Shown one piece after another: positions 34,463 to 43,420 of a stretch of DNA of 64,000 bases. The DNA is from a candidate division CSSED10-310 bacterium (GTDB taxonomy: Bacteria; CSSED10-310). The notes under the pieces were generated by a model. The model saw only the letters and a list, made by a program, of their open reading frames with translations. It was not told where the DNA came from and made no database searches. The position numbers and the translations under genes are program-made. Position 1 is the stretch's first letter. Each line of letters starts with the position of its first letter. The DNA lies in assembly GCA_016931515.1 (NCBI GenBank), contig JAFGEQ010000018.1, forward strand, positions 1 to 64,000, in the 5' to 3' direction.

Positions 34463-34515
34463 TGACGGGTGGTCAAGGTTCAGATCAACCTCATTCCTTA
34501 AAGAGGTAAATATCT

Positions 34516-36453
34516 GTGGCGGGAATAGAAGCCTTTGAGAAATCCGAGCGATATGCCGATTACATCTCCAGTGATCGGATTCCATTTCCAGCGAAGTTAA
34601 ATCTGGAATTGACGACTCGTCGATCCGAGGGTTGTCATTGTCCACTACCTCTAATAACCCGACCCGCTACAGGAATCTTTGATCTTTCAGCAGACACTTT
34701 GGATTATATCCTGACAAGCATCCTGCCTTACGTTCAAGCGTTATATCTCGGAGGGCGGGGGGATCCTTGTCTAGCTGAAGACAGTTTGGTTAAAACCCTG
34801 GAATGCGCAACGGATTTTGGTGTACCGGTCACTCTGGAAACACATGGTTTGAATTTTAGCAAAAAAATTACTGAGATCCTGTGGCAAAGCAGTGTGCAGA
34901 ATTTGATTTTGAATATCAACGCGCCGAATGAAGATACACATCGTAAAATATGTGGATGCTCTCTGAATCCAATTGTTGATTTTCTAAAGAAATTAAGTGA
35001 ACACCGACAATCGCAATCAAACGGAATGCCGGAGTTGCATCTGCGTATGACCGCCACCCGAGACAACATCGAACTCCTTCCGGATTTAATGAAGTTTGCC
35101 AATCTGAATCAGGCGATGAGTCTGATCATCGTCCCGATGTCACTTGCCAATGATCCGGACAAGATTTCCGCGTTCAGATACCATCGTGATACAGCGGAGG
35201 AAGTAATATATCGAAGTCTGATCGAATCAGAATTGAAAGGATTCAGATTGGAGACAGAACCTCCACAACTGCTGGATGCCCTCGGTGCAGTGGACGATAT
35301 CCAGTTGTTCTTGTCAGGGCAGGTTCCTCCTGATCCTCAACATGATGACTACATCAGAGACTGCTCCTGCATTTGGAGTCATACATTCATCGATGCGGAA
35401 GGCAATATCCTGCCTTGCCAGGGTAATTTTCCTGCGGTTGGCAACATTACCCATCAATCATTCCAGAACATCTGGTATGGAAATCAGCTCAAAGCGATCA
35501 GGAGAAATTATGTAACCGGGTTCGGCTCTTCAGAATGTCTGGCATGCCACAACCTGATCTGGCGAAAGAAACGTGCGGCCAAGCACATCGTTAATCCGGT
35601 AGATCCAAACTATTTTTTATTTCCGGGATGGCTGGATCTTGAGCTCGAGGAGAGAGATTTCAGATTTACCAGTGACAGGGCTGTTGTGTTCCTGAATCGT
35701 TCGAAACAACATTTGTTTGCTCTTGCCCAGATTAGAAAAGGCCCTTTCGAAGGATCTCCCGGGAAGGGTAAAATTATAATCAACAATCACGAAGTTCATC
35801 CGTTCGAGTTACAGAGCAGTCAATGGGAAACTTTGGAAATACCATTGCCTGATGACGGAAAAGCAGATGATCTGGTATCACTCGAAATCATCCCGGAAAA
35901 AGCGTTACGGCCCATTCATCTAAACCAGGAAACGACAGACTATCGTAATCTCGGTATCAAGGTATCCGGGGTTTGGTTGGAGAGTTGGGAAAAAAAAGTT
36001 GTTTTCGCTCAACAACTTGTATTGCTGGGATACGATGTTTCCCCGGAGGCATGGGAAATTGATGGCGATGTAGTGTTCAGAACTTTCTGGCGCACTCTGA
36101 CTCAAGCAGAGCGCGATATCAAGGTGCTTCTGGATTTTCAGCACGAAGATACAGATGAGAGTGGGCGAAGTGATTCAAAGAAAGGCAGTATCAGGGTAAC
36201 CTCTCTTCAAAGTGATTTTCTTCTTGAACATCGGGGACTTCCAACGAGCAACTGGCAAGCCGGAACATTCATCGCCCACGAGTATTTATTCCCCGTTCCG
36301 GACAAGTTAAAACCGGGACATTACAGAATTCACCTCGGAGTATATCCTGAGGGTGATCCTAAAAAACGTGTAAAAATTTCTCGCAGCGACCGAGAGCATA
36401 GGGATAATCTCGCTCTTCTCGGCACAGTCCTGATCTCTCAACAAAAACGTTGA
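34516..36453 (+). CDS. Degenerate radical SAM/SPASM protein with C-terminal beta domains
   Basis: 645 aa, GTG start after AGAGG. The N-terminus LNLELTTRRSEGCHCPLP aligns with the radical SAM motif of the next gene, but the first Cys is Arg (R36) and the last is displaced, so CxxxCxxC is broken. The barrel continues (LGGRGDPCL, NLILNINAPNEDT), and a SPASM-like region keeps its Cys (CSCIW, GNILPCQG, CLAC; about residues 278-340). Two beta-sandwich domains follow (about 370-490 and 495-640). The last has the LLGYDVS...W..GTFI..E...P..LKPGHYRIHLGVYP pattern known from membrane glycosyltransferase tails. Probably a non-catalytic partner of the next protein. Confidence 0.78.
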   Translation: MAGIEAFEKSERYADYISSDRIPFPAKLNLELTTRRSEGCHCPLPLITRPATGIFDLSADTLDYILTSILPYVQALYLGGRGDPCLAEDSLVKTLECATDFGVPVTLETHGLNFSKKITEILWQSSVQNLILNINAPNEDTHRKICGCSLNPIVDFLKKLSEHRQSQSNGMPELHLRMTATRDNIELLPDLMKFANLNQAMSLIIVPMSLANDPDKISAFRYHRDTAEEVIYRSLIESELKGFRLETEPPQLLDALGAVDDIQLFLSGQVPPDPQHDDYIRDCSCIWSHTFIDAEGNILPCQGNFPAVGNITHQSFQNIWYGNQLKAIRRNYVTGFGSSECLACHNLIWRKKRAAKHIVNPVDPNYFLFPGWLDLELEERDFRFTSDRAVVFLNRSKQHLFALAQIRKGPFEGSPGKGKIIINNHEVHPFELQSSQWETLEIPLPDDGKADDLVSLEIIPEKALRPIHLNQETTDYRNLGIKVSGVWLESWEKKVVFAQQLVLLGYDVSPEAWEIDGDVVFRTFWRTLTQAERDIKVLLDFQHEDTDESGRSDSKKGSIRVTSLQSDFLLEHRGLPTSNWQAGTFIAHEYLFPVPDKLKPGHYRIHLGVYPEGDPKKRVKISRSDREHRDNLALLGTVLISQQKR

Positions 36454-38336
36454 ACAGCCCCTACCTGGAATTTAACTCCCGCTATAGGGACCATCTTACC
36501 GAACAGAATGTTCCATATCCGACCGCTGTTAATATCGAACTGACAACGCTGTGTAATCTCCGTTGCATCATGTGTCCAAAAACTTCTGGGGTTGCCCGGA
36601 CACCACCTGATCGAACCATGTCTGAAACGGTTCTGGAAAAAATCATCTCTGAAGTCGTGCCCCATGTTTTCCGAATTGATCTGGTGGGCGACGGAGAAAT
36701 TCTTCTTGTTCCATCGCTGATCCTTAAAGTTCTCAATGCTGCGGCCAAACAAAAAATCCTTGTCAATGCGTCAACCAATGGTGTGATTCTCACAGAAGAA
36801 CTGGCGAATATGCTCGTCAGAAACCAGTTGCATGATCTGAATATATCTCTGGATGCAGCTCAGGCGGATACCTATCGGGCAATCAGAGGTGCTGATCTTG
36901 ACCTTGTTTTACGTAATATCAAGACGCTGAACCAAGTTAAAAAGAAGGCTGATTCACTCTATCCGAGACTCCAGTTCTCTATGGTCGGAATGAAAAGGAA
37001 CATCGATCAGTTACCGGCTCTCGTTCACCTCGCTGCTCAGTATGGTGCGCAATCGGTTATGGTGCAGGCCATGGGTGAATTCGATCCGGTTGAGAATGAG
37101 TCCATCTCTCTCAGAGATAGAGAGCATGGTCGCCAAATACTCAATAAAACTCGAGAAATCGCTCATCGTGAAGGTGTAACGATCACTCTATGGCCCCAGG
37201 GTCAATTTGACGAGAATACAACATCTCCTGTAAATCCTATCCCATCTCCCGATGACCATGTTCAGAAGGATTTACTAAGAATTAAAGATTGTGATTTTCC
37301 ATGGGATGTCCCATATTTCGCCACCGATGGCTCGGTCAGACCTTGTTGCGCCATGGCTCCGTTGGGAAACCTGGACCAGTCCTCCTTCTCGGAAATATGG
37401 TTCGGCGACGCGTACACTCAGTTGAGACGGCAGATGAAATCCCTGAATCCCCCGGCCGAGTGCCGGAAATGCCCTGGTCGAGGCTGGTATCAGCCGGTTG
37501 AATGCCGATCAGAATTGCTGCCTGGCCGGGATGATCATCAGTTCGGTACCGGCTGGTTCGAAACTGAAACTTACAAAGGGGAGAACTATCGATGGGCTCG
37601 TGAAAACGCGGTCTTTTTCATCACAGGTAAAGGACCGGGCGTGATGGAGATTGATATTCATACGGTTTGGGATATCGGCACAACACAGGTGATCGATATT
37701 CAGATCGATGAAGAAAGAAAACACACCGTGACTTTTACATTCGGAGAGCGCCGAGTGGTCTATCTTCCGGTCACCAATTCAGAAAACCTTCATTCAGTCC
37801 GAATCTCGGGGAAAGGATGGCGACCGGTTACCACTGTACCGGGAGAACTTGATCCTCGTTCATTAACCGTTATGTTTTATGGCGCACGTATGCGATCCAT
37901 GGGAGATCCGGTTCGATTTAGTGACAACATTGTTTTGAGAGGGTATTCTTTTTCGGCGACATCGATGGATCGAACGCATTCCATCACACTCTTTTGGGAG
38001 AACGGTTCAGCGAAAACGGACAATCTAAAACAATTCTTCCACGTATTTCCTGATGTTCATCACTTCCGCTCGATTGTATTCAGAGGATTCGAAATATTGA
38101 GACGATTTGATGGTACAAAGCGTTTTCAGTTGGATATCGATTTCCCTTCCCCGAGCCATTCGGATGAGTTGATGATTCAGCAGATTCAACTTCAAGCACC
38201 CCCCAGTTGGTCGTCAGGGCAATATCCCGTATTTATGGGACTGATTGATCCTCGAGGGAACAGGATTCACCCGCAGTCACGCATTCATTCTCTCCATCGA
38301 TCCGCCATTCAACTGGGTTTATTGGAGATAAAATGA
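36450..38336 (+). CDS. Radical SAM/SPASM protein with C-terminal beta domains
   Basis: 628 aa; TTG start overlapping the previous stop (TTGA). The radical SAM cluster motif CNLRCIMC (residues 35-42) is intact, as are VGDGEILL and NISLDAAQADTYRAIRG of the barrel. The SPASM region has DCDFPWDVPYFATDGSVRPCC and CRKC (about 275-345). The C-terminus repeats the two beta-sandwich domains of its neighbour, ending WSSGQYPVFMGLIDPRG. The two genes look like a duplicated pair, one active and one damaged. Substrate unknown; SPASM enzymes modify peptides, sugars or enzyme residues. The next gene, a GT4, overlaps its stop. Confidence 0.85.
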   Translation: MNSPYLEFNSRYRDHLTEQNVPYPTAVNIELTTLCNLRCIMCPKTSGVARTPPDRTMSETVLEKIISEVVPHVFRIDLVGDGEILLVPSLILKVLNAAAKQKILVNASTNGVILTEELANMLVRNQLHDLNISLDAAQADTYRAIRGADLDLVLRNIKTLNQVKKKADSLYPRLQFSMVGMKRNIDQLPALVHLAAQYGAQSVMVQAMGEFDPVENESISLRDREHGRQILNKTREIAHREGVTITLWPQGQFDENTTSPVNPIPSPDDHVQKDLLRIKDCDFPWDVPYFATDGSVRPCCAMAPLGNLDQSSFSEIWFGDAYTQLRRQMKSLNPPAECRKCPGRGWYQPVECRSELLPGRDDHQFGTGWFETETYKGENYRWARENAVFFITGKGPGVMEIDIHTVWDIGTTQVIDIQIDEERKHTVTFTFGERRVVYLPVTNSENLHSVRISGKGWRPVTTVPGELDPRSLTVMFYGARMRSMGDPVRFSDNIVLRGYSFSATSMDRTHSITLFWENGSAKTDNLKQFFHVFPDVHHFRSIVFRGFEILRRFDGTKRFQLDIDFPSPSHSDELMIQQIQLQAPPSWSSGQYPVFMGLIDPRGNRIHPQSRIHSLHRSAIQLGLLEIK

Positions 38337-39502
38337 AACTTCTGTTCGTCGTTCAGCGGTATGGACTGGAAGTAGATGGCGGAGCTGAGCTTTATTGCCG
38401 TTGGCTGGCTGAAAAAGCTAATCTCAATCATCAGGTGACGGTTCTGACGACAACGGCTCAAGACTATATAACATGGGCCAATCAATACACTCCCGGTCGA
38501 ACCTCTATAAACGGCGTGGAAGTGATCCGAATGGCGGTGGAATTTGAAAGGCACATTGAATCCTTTAACGCTCTTACTGATCGGATTCTAACAGGTCAAA
38601 CATTGGAAGCAGATTCTGAGGACGAGTGGCTTCGAGCACAAGGACCATGGAGCCCTCAGATGATCGAATACATCCGTCAGAACCATCTCAATTATGATCT
38701 GCTGATTTTTGTAACATACCTCTACGCACCGACAGTCTATGGCTCGAAAATCGCACCGGAAAAAAGCCTCCTTATCCCAACCGCTCATGATGAACCCGTC
38801 GCTTCATTTGCTGTCTTTAGAGAACTCTATCACCGAATCCGTGGTTTGCTGTATCTGACCGAAGCCGAAAAAAACTATGTTGAATCGATGTTCGGAGTCC
38901 AAGATAAGCCCAATATACTTCTGGGAACCGGTATCAACCTGCCTGAGCCCGTATGTAGTGCTCGTGAGATTGACGTGAAGTACGGCATATTTAAACCATT
39001 TTTGCTATATATGGGAAGGATCGAACCCGGGAAAGGGTGTGCAGACCTGGTCAAAAATTTCCTGTCCTATAGAAGAAATCACCCTTCCGGAATTTCGCTT
39101 GTGCTTGCAGGACGCCTGCATATGCCACTTCCCGAAGATCCCTCTATCCGTTATATAGGATTCGTTCCCGACGGAGACATTCAACCGCTAATCAGTGCGT
39201 CATCCGCAGTTGTCGTTCCCTCACCCTATGAAAGCCTGTCCATCCTGCTCCTGCAGGCATTCGCTTGCGGTAAACCGGTCATCGCAAACGCCACCTCACC
39301 TGTTCTTCTGGCACATTGTCTGAATTCGAACGGTGGTTTGTATTATGCAGATGAGGATGAATTTATCGAAGCGCTGGATCTGATCCTGGGCGATGAAAAC
39401 CTCCGGCATCGGTTGGGAGAAAACGGAACCCGGTATATTCAGACTCAATTCACCTGGGACCGAGTATTGGAGAGGTTTGAGAATTTTTTACAAAGGTTCT
39501 GA
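38333..39502 (+). CDS. Family 4 glycosyltransferase
   Basis: 389-aa GT-B enzyme. The start KLLFVVQRYGLEVDGGAELYCRWLAE is the GT4 acceptor-domain loop; the second domain has LLYMGRIEPGKGCADLV and PSPYESLSILLLQAFACGKPVIA, giving the E-x7-E donor motif. Its ATG overlaps the stop of the radical SAM gene (ATGA), so the three genes from 34516 are translated as one unit. It likely adds a sugar to the same product that the radical SAM protein acts on. A 99-bp gap without terminator follows before recJ. Confidence 0.9.
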   Translation: MKLLFVVQRYGLEVDGGAELYCRWLAEKANLNHQVTVLTTTAQDYITWANQYTPGRTSINGVEVIRMAVEFERHIESFNALTDRILTGQTLEADSEDEWLRAQGPWSPQMIEYIRQNHLNYDLLIFVTYLYAPTVYGSKIAPEKSLLIPTAHDEPVASFAVFRELYHRIRGLLYLTEAEKNYVESMFGVQDKPNILLGTGINLPEPVCSAREIDVKYGIFKPFLLYMGRIEPGKGCADLVKNFLSYRRNHPSGISLVLAGRLHMPLPEDPSIRYIGFVPDGDIQPLISASSAVVVPSPYESLSILLLQAFACGKPVIANATSPVLLAHCLNSNGGLYYADEDEFIEALDLILGDENLRHRLGENGTRYIQTQFTWDRVLERFENFLQRF

Positions 39503-39546
39503 TTTCACATCAAAAAAGAATTTACAATAGAAGTTCCATATTCCCC

Positions 39547-39575
39547 TTGACAATATCGGGTACAATTAGTTAAAA
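39547..39575 (+). promoter_or_regulatory. Possible promoter of recJ
   Basis: A perfect TTGACA (39547-39552), then 17 bases and a weak TTAAAA (39570-39575). The TTG start of recJ at 39602 follows a GAGG box. Confidence 0.35.
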
Positions 39576-39601
39576 GTTATTGAATAATTTGAGGTATTCA
39601 T

Positions 39602-41323
39602 TTGCAACAAACAGAATTACCGAAGCATTTATGGGAGTTTAACCAACCGGAAAAAGAAATTGTTCAAGAGCTGGCGCGAGCAATGGAGATGCCACCTTTC
39701 GTTGCAGCAGTTCTCGTGCAGAGGGGATTCACAGATACGGAGAGTGCTATCAGTTTTCTGAATCCCAGCTTGGATGATCTCCACGATCCTTTCCTTATGG
39801 ACGACATGGAAAGAGCTGTGGAACGAATTCGGCAGGCATTGGTGTCTCAGGAAAAAGTGTTGGTTTGCGGTGATTATGATGTGGATGGAATCACATCCGT
39901 CGCGCTACTTAAACGGTCTTTGCCAAATTCCGGCATAGATGTGTTTACATATCTTCCAAATCGGCTGTCAGAAGGCTACGGTTTTCATGAACATTCAGTG
40001 TGTTTTGCCCGGGAGATTGGTGCAACTCTGATGATTACCGTCGATTGTGGTATTACATCCAGGGAGACCGTCGATTATGCCCGGCAATTTGGTATTGATA
40101 CTATTATTACTGATCATCATGAACAAAACGGTCCCTTGCCCAACGCCGTAGCGGTTCTGAATCCCAAGAGGGAAAATTCGTCCTATCCTGACGATAATCT
40201 TGCTGGAATCGGCGTTGCCTTTAAGTTAGTCAGCGCCCTGATCCAGCGAGGTATGCTCCGGTTTCCGATCACATCCATGCTCGAACTCGTCGCTTTAGGA
40301 ACAGTTGCTGATGTGGCCAAACTGGTTGGGGAAAACAGGATACTCGTCTTCCATGGTCTGCAAGCGTTGACACATACATCCCACGCGGGTCTGAAGGCAT
40401 TAAAAAAAGTCGCCCACATCATCCCGGGACGTAGTATGGATCCATACACTATTGGTTATCAGCTTGGCCCGAGAATCAATGCTGTCGGTCGGCTTGGTGC
40501 TCCCGAATTCGCCTTGAATCTCCTGTTGGCGACATCGAACCAGGAAGCGGAACAGATTGCCAGAAAAATGGACCAAGTAAATCACAAGCGCCAAAGCATT
40601 GAAGAGGGAATTCTGACAACCGTCAGACAGGAAGTTGATACAATGGATCTCAACGCCGAGCCTTTCATCATAGTGAATGGTGAGGACTGGCATGAAGGCG
40701 TAATCGGCATCGTCGCCTCCAAAATCACCGATCGGTATTTCCGGCCGACTTGCGTTATCACAATTAAGGAAGGAGTCGGAAAAGGGAGTGGACGCTCCAT
40801 TCCTTCTTTCAGTCTTTTCGACTGCCTTAATCAGGTATCTGAGCACCTGATCGAGTTTGGTGGCCATCAAATTGCCGCAGGCTTTCGGATTTCGCCGGAC
40901 AAAATCAGCGACTTTAAAGCAGCATGCCAGGCTATTGCGAAAAAAATGCTGAAACCTGAGGATTTGATTCCATCGACGGAGATTGATGCACAAGTTGAGA
41001 TTCAGGATGTGAATTTTCGTTCCATCAGATCGCTCAACAGGTTGGCACCATTTGGTTTGGGTAATCCCAAACCCAAATTCCTGCTGAAGCATCTTCATCA
41101 CCAATATCCTCCGCGATTGGTTGGTGCTGATGGAAATCATCTGAAACTGACTCTGGCGTCAGGAAATCGATATATCGATGCAATCGCTTTCGGTTTCGGG
41201 CAGTATTTTGATAAAATAGTCTCTGCTGAGTCTCTGGATGTTATCGCCACACCAGAGATCAATCAATGGAATCAGCGCGAATTGCTCCAGTTGCAGATCC
41301 ATGATATCCGGATCTATCCATAA
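39602..41323 (+). CDS. recJ: Single-stranded-DNA-specific exonuclease RecJ
   Basis: 5'-3' single-strand DNA exonuclease of recombination and mismatch repair. 573 aa, normal length. DHH-family motifs are visible: VCGDYDVDGITSVALL (about residues 85-100), MITVDCGIT, and ITDHHEQNGPLPNAVAVLNPK; later LGPRINAVGRLG, and the DHHA1 region GVGKGSGRSIPSF with GGHQIAAGF. The C-terminal OB-like domain has LAPFGLGNPKP. TTG start supported by GAGG 7-8 bases upstream. Four bases separate it from a GT87-like gene, an odd operon partner. Confidence 0.95.
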   Translation: MQQTELPKHLWEFNQPEKEIVQELARAMEMPPFVAAVLVQRGFTDTESAISFLNPSLDDLHDPFLMDDMERAVERIRQALVSQEKVLVCGDYDVDGITSVALLKRSLPNSGIDVFTYLPNRLSEGYGFHEHSVCFAREIGATLMITVDCGITSRETVDYARQFGIDTIITDHHEQNGPLPNAVAVLNPKRENSSYPDDNLAGIGVAFKLVSALIQRGMLRFPITSMLELVALGTVADVAKLVGENRILVFHGLQALTHTSHAGLKALKKVAHIIPGRSMDPYTIGYQLGPRINAVGRLGAPEFALNLLLATSNQEAEQIARKMDQVNHKRQSIEEGILTTVRQEVDTMDLNAEPFIIVNGEDWHEGVIGIVASKITDRYFRPTCVITIKEGVGKGSGRSIPSFSLFDCLNQVSEHLIEFGGHQIAAGFRISPDKISDFKAACQAIAKKMLKPEDLIPSTEIDAQVEIQDVNFRSIRSLNRLAPFGLGNPKPKFLLKHLHHQYPPRLVGADGNHLKLTLASGNRYIDAIAFGFGQYFDKIVSAESLDVIATPEINQWNQRELLQLQIHDIRIYP

Positions 41324-41326
41324 AAA

Positions 41327-42712
41327 ATGACGGATTTATCTTCTCGCGTTGCCGGTTTTCCAGTAGTCTTGTTGTCGATTGGAATCTGTATTCATCTGAT
41401 GATGCTGGGATCCCTGCTCAGCGAACCAGTTGCTCTGGAACATGGGATCCATCTAGAAGGCTCCCGATCGCATCCGATGGAGATAAAACAATGCAGAGGA
41501 TTCCTCGATGCATGGTTTCATGATACGGACAGAGTGCCAAGGGGACTGGATTTTTTTTCCATTTATCAAGCCGGACGTAATTTCCTTCGCGGTCAATCCA
41601 TATACTATGGCGTCAGAGTTCACAATCTCGGTCCTGAAGCACTTGTTGTGCCATACTTTTCCGGATTCCGATATTTGCCGGCATATGCCTGTATCTTCGG
41701 TGGCATTCTGAATCTTCTCCCACCATGGCCTTCCTACTGGAGCTGGATCGCTATCGTGGAAATCCTTTTAATATGTAACCTTTACCTTATCCGCCGATTG
41801 CCTGTCTCCGTCCGGACACAGACACTCATTATGAGTATGTGGCTGATTTATTCTCCTTATTACATCGAACTCCATATCGGCCAGCAATCCATGGTCACCG
41901 CCACACTCATTCATCTGGCCCTGATCGCACATCTCCAAAATAAACCGGATCATCGAGATGCCTGTTACATCGGATCAGTGTTGTGGAAAATCAATACCGC
42001 ACTATATCTTCCTGTTTTCGTAAAACTCAGACGTTGGAAAACCATTTCCATTCTCGGGATACTGGCAATCCTATCATCTTTACCGTATTTCCTGCTGGTG
42101 CCTGGTAGTCTTCCGGAATTTCTTTCGTATTTCCGCCATAAATTCATTGCCGCAGGTCCAAACAGCCTTGGATTGTCAACGTTGATTATCCAGTTTCTTG
42201 ATTATGAGGGATTGGAACACGCAACGATAAAGCTGATCCTGAGCTTCTGCAGTCTGATGATCATCACAGGTGCCTTGCTGAGCACGATGATCCCTAGAAA
42301 AATCCGATTTGACCGGGCTCTGATGATCTGGGTTTGCATTTACTTTCTGACTTACAAGTATGTCTGGGAACATCATTATATCATGATTCTTCCTGTTTTG
42401 TCCGCGGGAATGGTGGATAAACGATTGAGATATTGGACACTTGCGCTCTGGTTGTTTTGTGCACTGCCAACACCTTATTTCTGGTTCAACAACCCGATGC
42501 TTGCCATGCCTCAACTCGAATGGAATCTGACGAAGAGAATTTTTTATCACAGCACTAAGATTATTCCGCTGCTTGTTTTCTTTCTAAGATTGGTTGGAGA
42601 ATCATTCAGAGATAAATTCACCAAGAGTGGTAGTAATTCTCAACACCACGCCTCAGCACAATTGGATATTACCGGTTATATCATGAGTTGGTTTACTTCC
42701 CGGAAAATTTAA
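41327..42712 (+). CDS. GT87-like polytopic membrane glycosyltransferase
   Basis: 461 aa with about ten hydrophobic segments. The signature of the DUF2029/GT87 mannosyltransferase-like family is seen in the first loop, GLDFFSIYQAGRNFLRGQSIYYG, with the Asp in D-F-x-x-Y taken as the catalytic acid. Family members transfer sugars from polyprenyl-phosphate donors on the periplasmic face. It overlaps by 20 bp, tail to tail, the gene for a polyprenyl-phosphate-mannose-synthase-like enzyme that could make its donor. Transcribed with recJ. Confidence 0.82.
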   Translation: MTDLSSRVAGFPVVLLSIGICIHLMMLGSLLSEPVALEHGIHLEGSRSHPMEIKQCRGFLDAWFHDTDRVPRGLDFFSIYQAGRNFLRGQSIYYGVRVHNLGPEALVVPYFSGFRYLPAYACIFGGILNLLPPWPSYWSWIAIVEILLICNLYLIRRLPVSVRTQTLIMSMWLIYSPYYIELHIGQQSMVTATLIHLALIAHLQNKPDHRDACYIGSVLWKINTALYLPVFVKLRRWKTISILGILAILSSLPYFLLVPGSLPEFLSYFRHKFIAAGPNSLGLSTLIIQFLDYEGLEHATIKLILSFCSLMIITGALLSTMIPRKIRFDRALMIWVCIYFLTYKYVWEHHYIMILPVLSAGMVDKRLRYWTLALWLFCALPTPYFWFNNPMLAMPQLEWNLTKRIFYHSTKIIPLLVFFLRLVGESFRDKFTKSGSNSQHHASAQLDITGYIMSWFTSRKI

Positions 42713-43394
42713 GTTTCGCAACATTCCAGAGTCCTTCGAACAGAATTTTGGGAGTCAGCGTAGATTGACCACGTTCCCGATCCGGAAAGATGATCGGTAC
42801 TTCAGCGATCTTGAACCCATGCCGGATAACCCGGTACAGAACATCGGATAAAATAGCCGGACCCCATGTGGTCAGATTTCTGACACCTATTGTCTCGAGA
42901 ACAGGACTTCGATAGCCCCTGAATCCTGATGTGCAATCCCGGACAGGCGCTCCAAACATAATCTGCTGATAACGACCCGCCAATCGGCTGATTACATGCC
43001 GATGGAAACCCGGACGCCGATCCTCACCACCAGGCACATATCGAGATCCCAGGACCATATCAAATTCATCCAGAGCTGCGAGCAGACTTGGAATATAACA
43101 AGGTTGATGAGAAAAATCTGCATCCATCTCAATGACCCGATCAAATTCATGATCCAAAGCCCAAATATAAGCTGCAATACCGGCCCATCCGCGTCCTCGT
43201 GGACCTTGCCGGTGCAGAACGTGGAGATTTGGAAAATCCCCACTCATCGACTCCGCTATTTGCCCTGTTCCATCCGGAGATTGATCATCTACGATCAACA
43301 TATGCGCGTCCGGAACAGCAGCGAAAACATCTTTTATCAGCAATGCGATGTTCTCAGCTTCATTCCAGGTAGGTGTAAAGACAAGGTTTCTCAT
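42693..43394 (-). CDS. Polyprenyl-phosphate hexose synthase (dolichol-phosphate mannose synthase-like GT2)
   Basis: 233-aa GT-A enzyme that would move mannose or a similar hexose from its nucleotide onto polyprenyl phosphate. Seen: FTPTWNEAENI at the start, VDDQSPDGTG (36-45), IEMDADFSHQP with the D-x-D metal motif (about 91-101), LGSRYVPGG, and CTSGFRGYRS, in the order of DPM1-type enzymes. It lacks C-terminal membrane helices. The ATG at 43394 is preferred to the TTG three bases earlier. Lies 26 bases after accB, last in the operon. Donor source for GT-C enzymes in the window, by inference. Confidence 0.88.
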   Translation of the reverse strand: MRNLVFTPTWNEAENIALLIKDVFAAVPDAHMLIVDDQSPDGTGQIAESMSGDFPNLHVLHRQGPRGRGWAGIAAYIWALDHEFDRVIEMDADFSHQPCYIPSLLAALDEFDMVLGSRYVPGGEDRRPGFHRHVISRLAGRYQQIMFGAPVRDCTSGFRGYRSPVLETIGVRNLTTWGPAILSDVLYRVIRHGFKIAEVPIIFPDRERGQSTLTPKILFEGLWNVAKLKFSGK

Positions 43395-43420
43395 CAATGT
43401 TCGCTTATGCCACTGAGCGA

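Noticed and set aside
34516-36453. Reading the first radical SAM gene as a pseudogene
   Set aside because: The frame is open over its whole length, the SPASM Cys and beta domains are kept, it has its own promoter and ribosome-binding site, and it is coupled to the next gene.
40400-41140. 246-codon open frame on the minus strand opposite recJ
   Set aside because: Antisense to well-conserved RecJ motifs; no start signal or family features.
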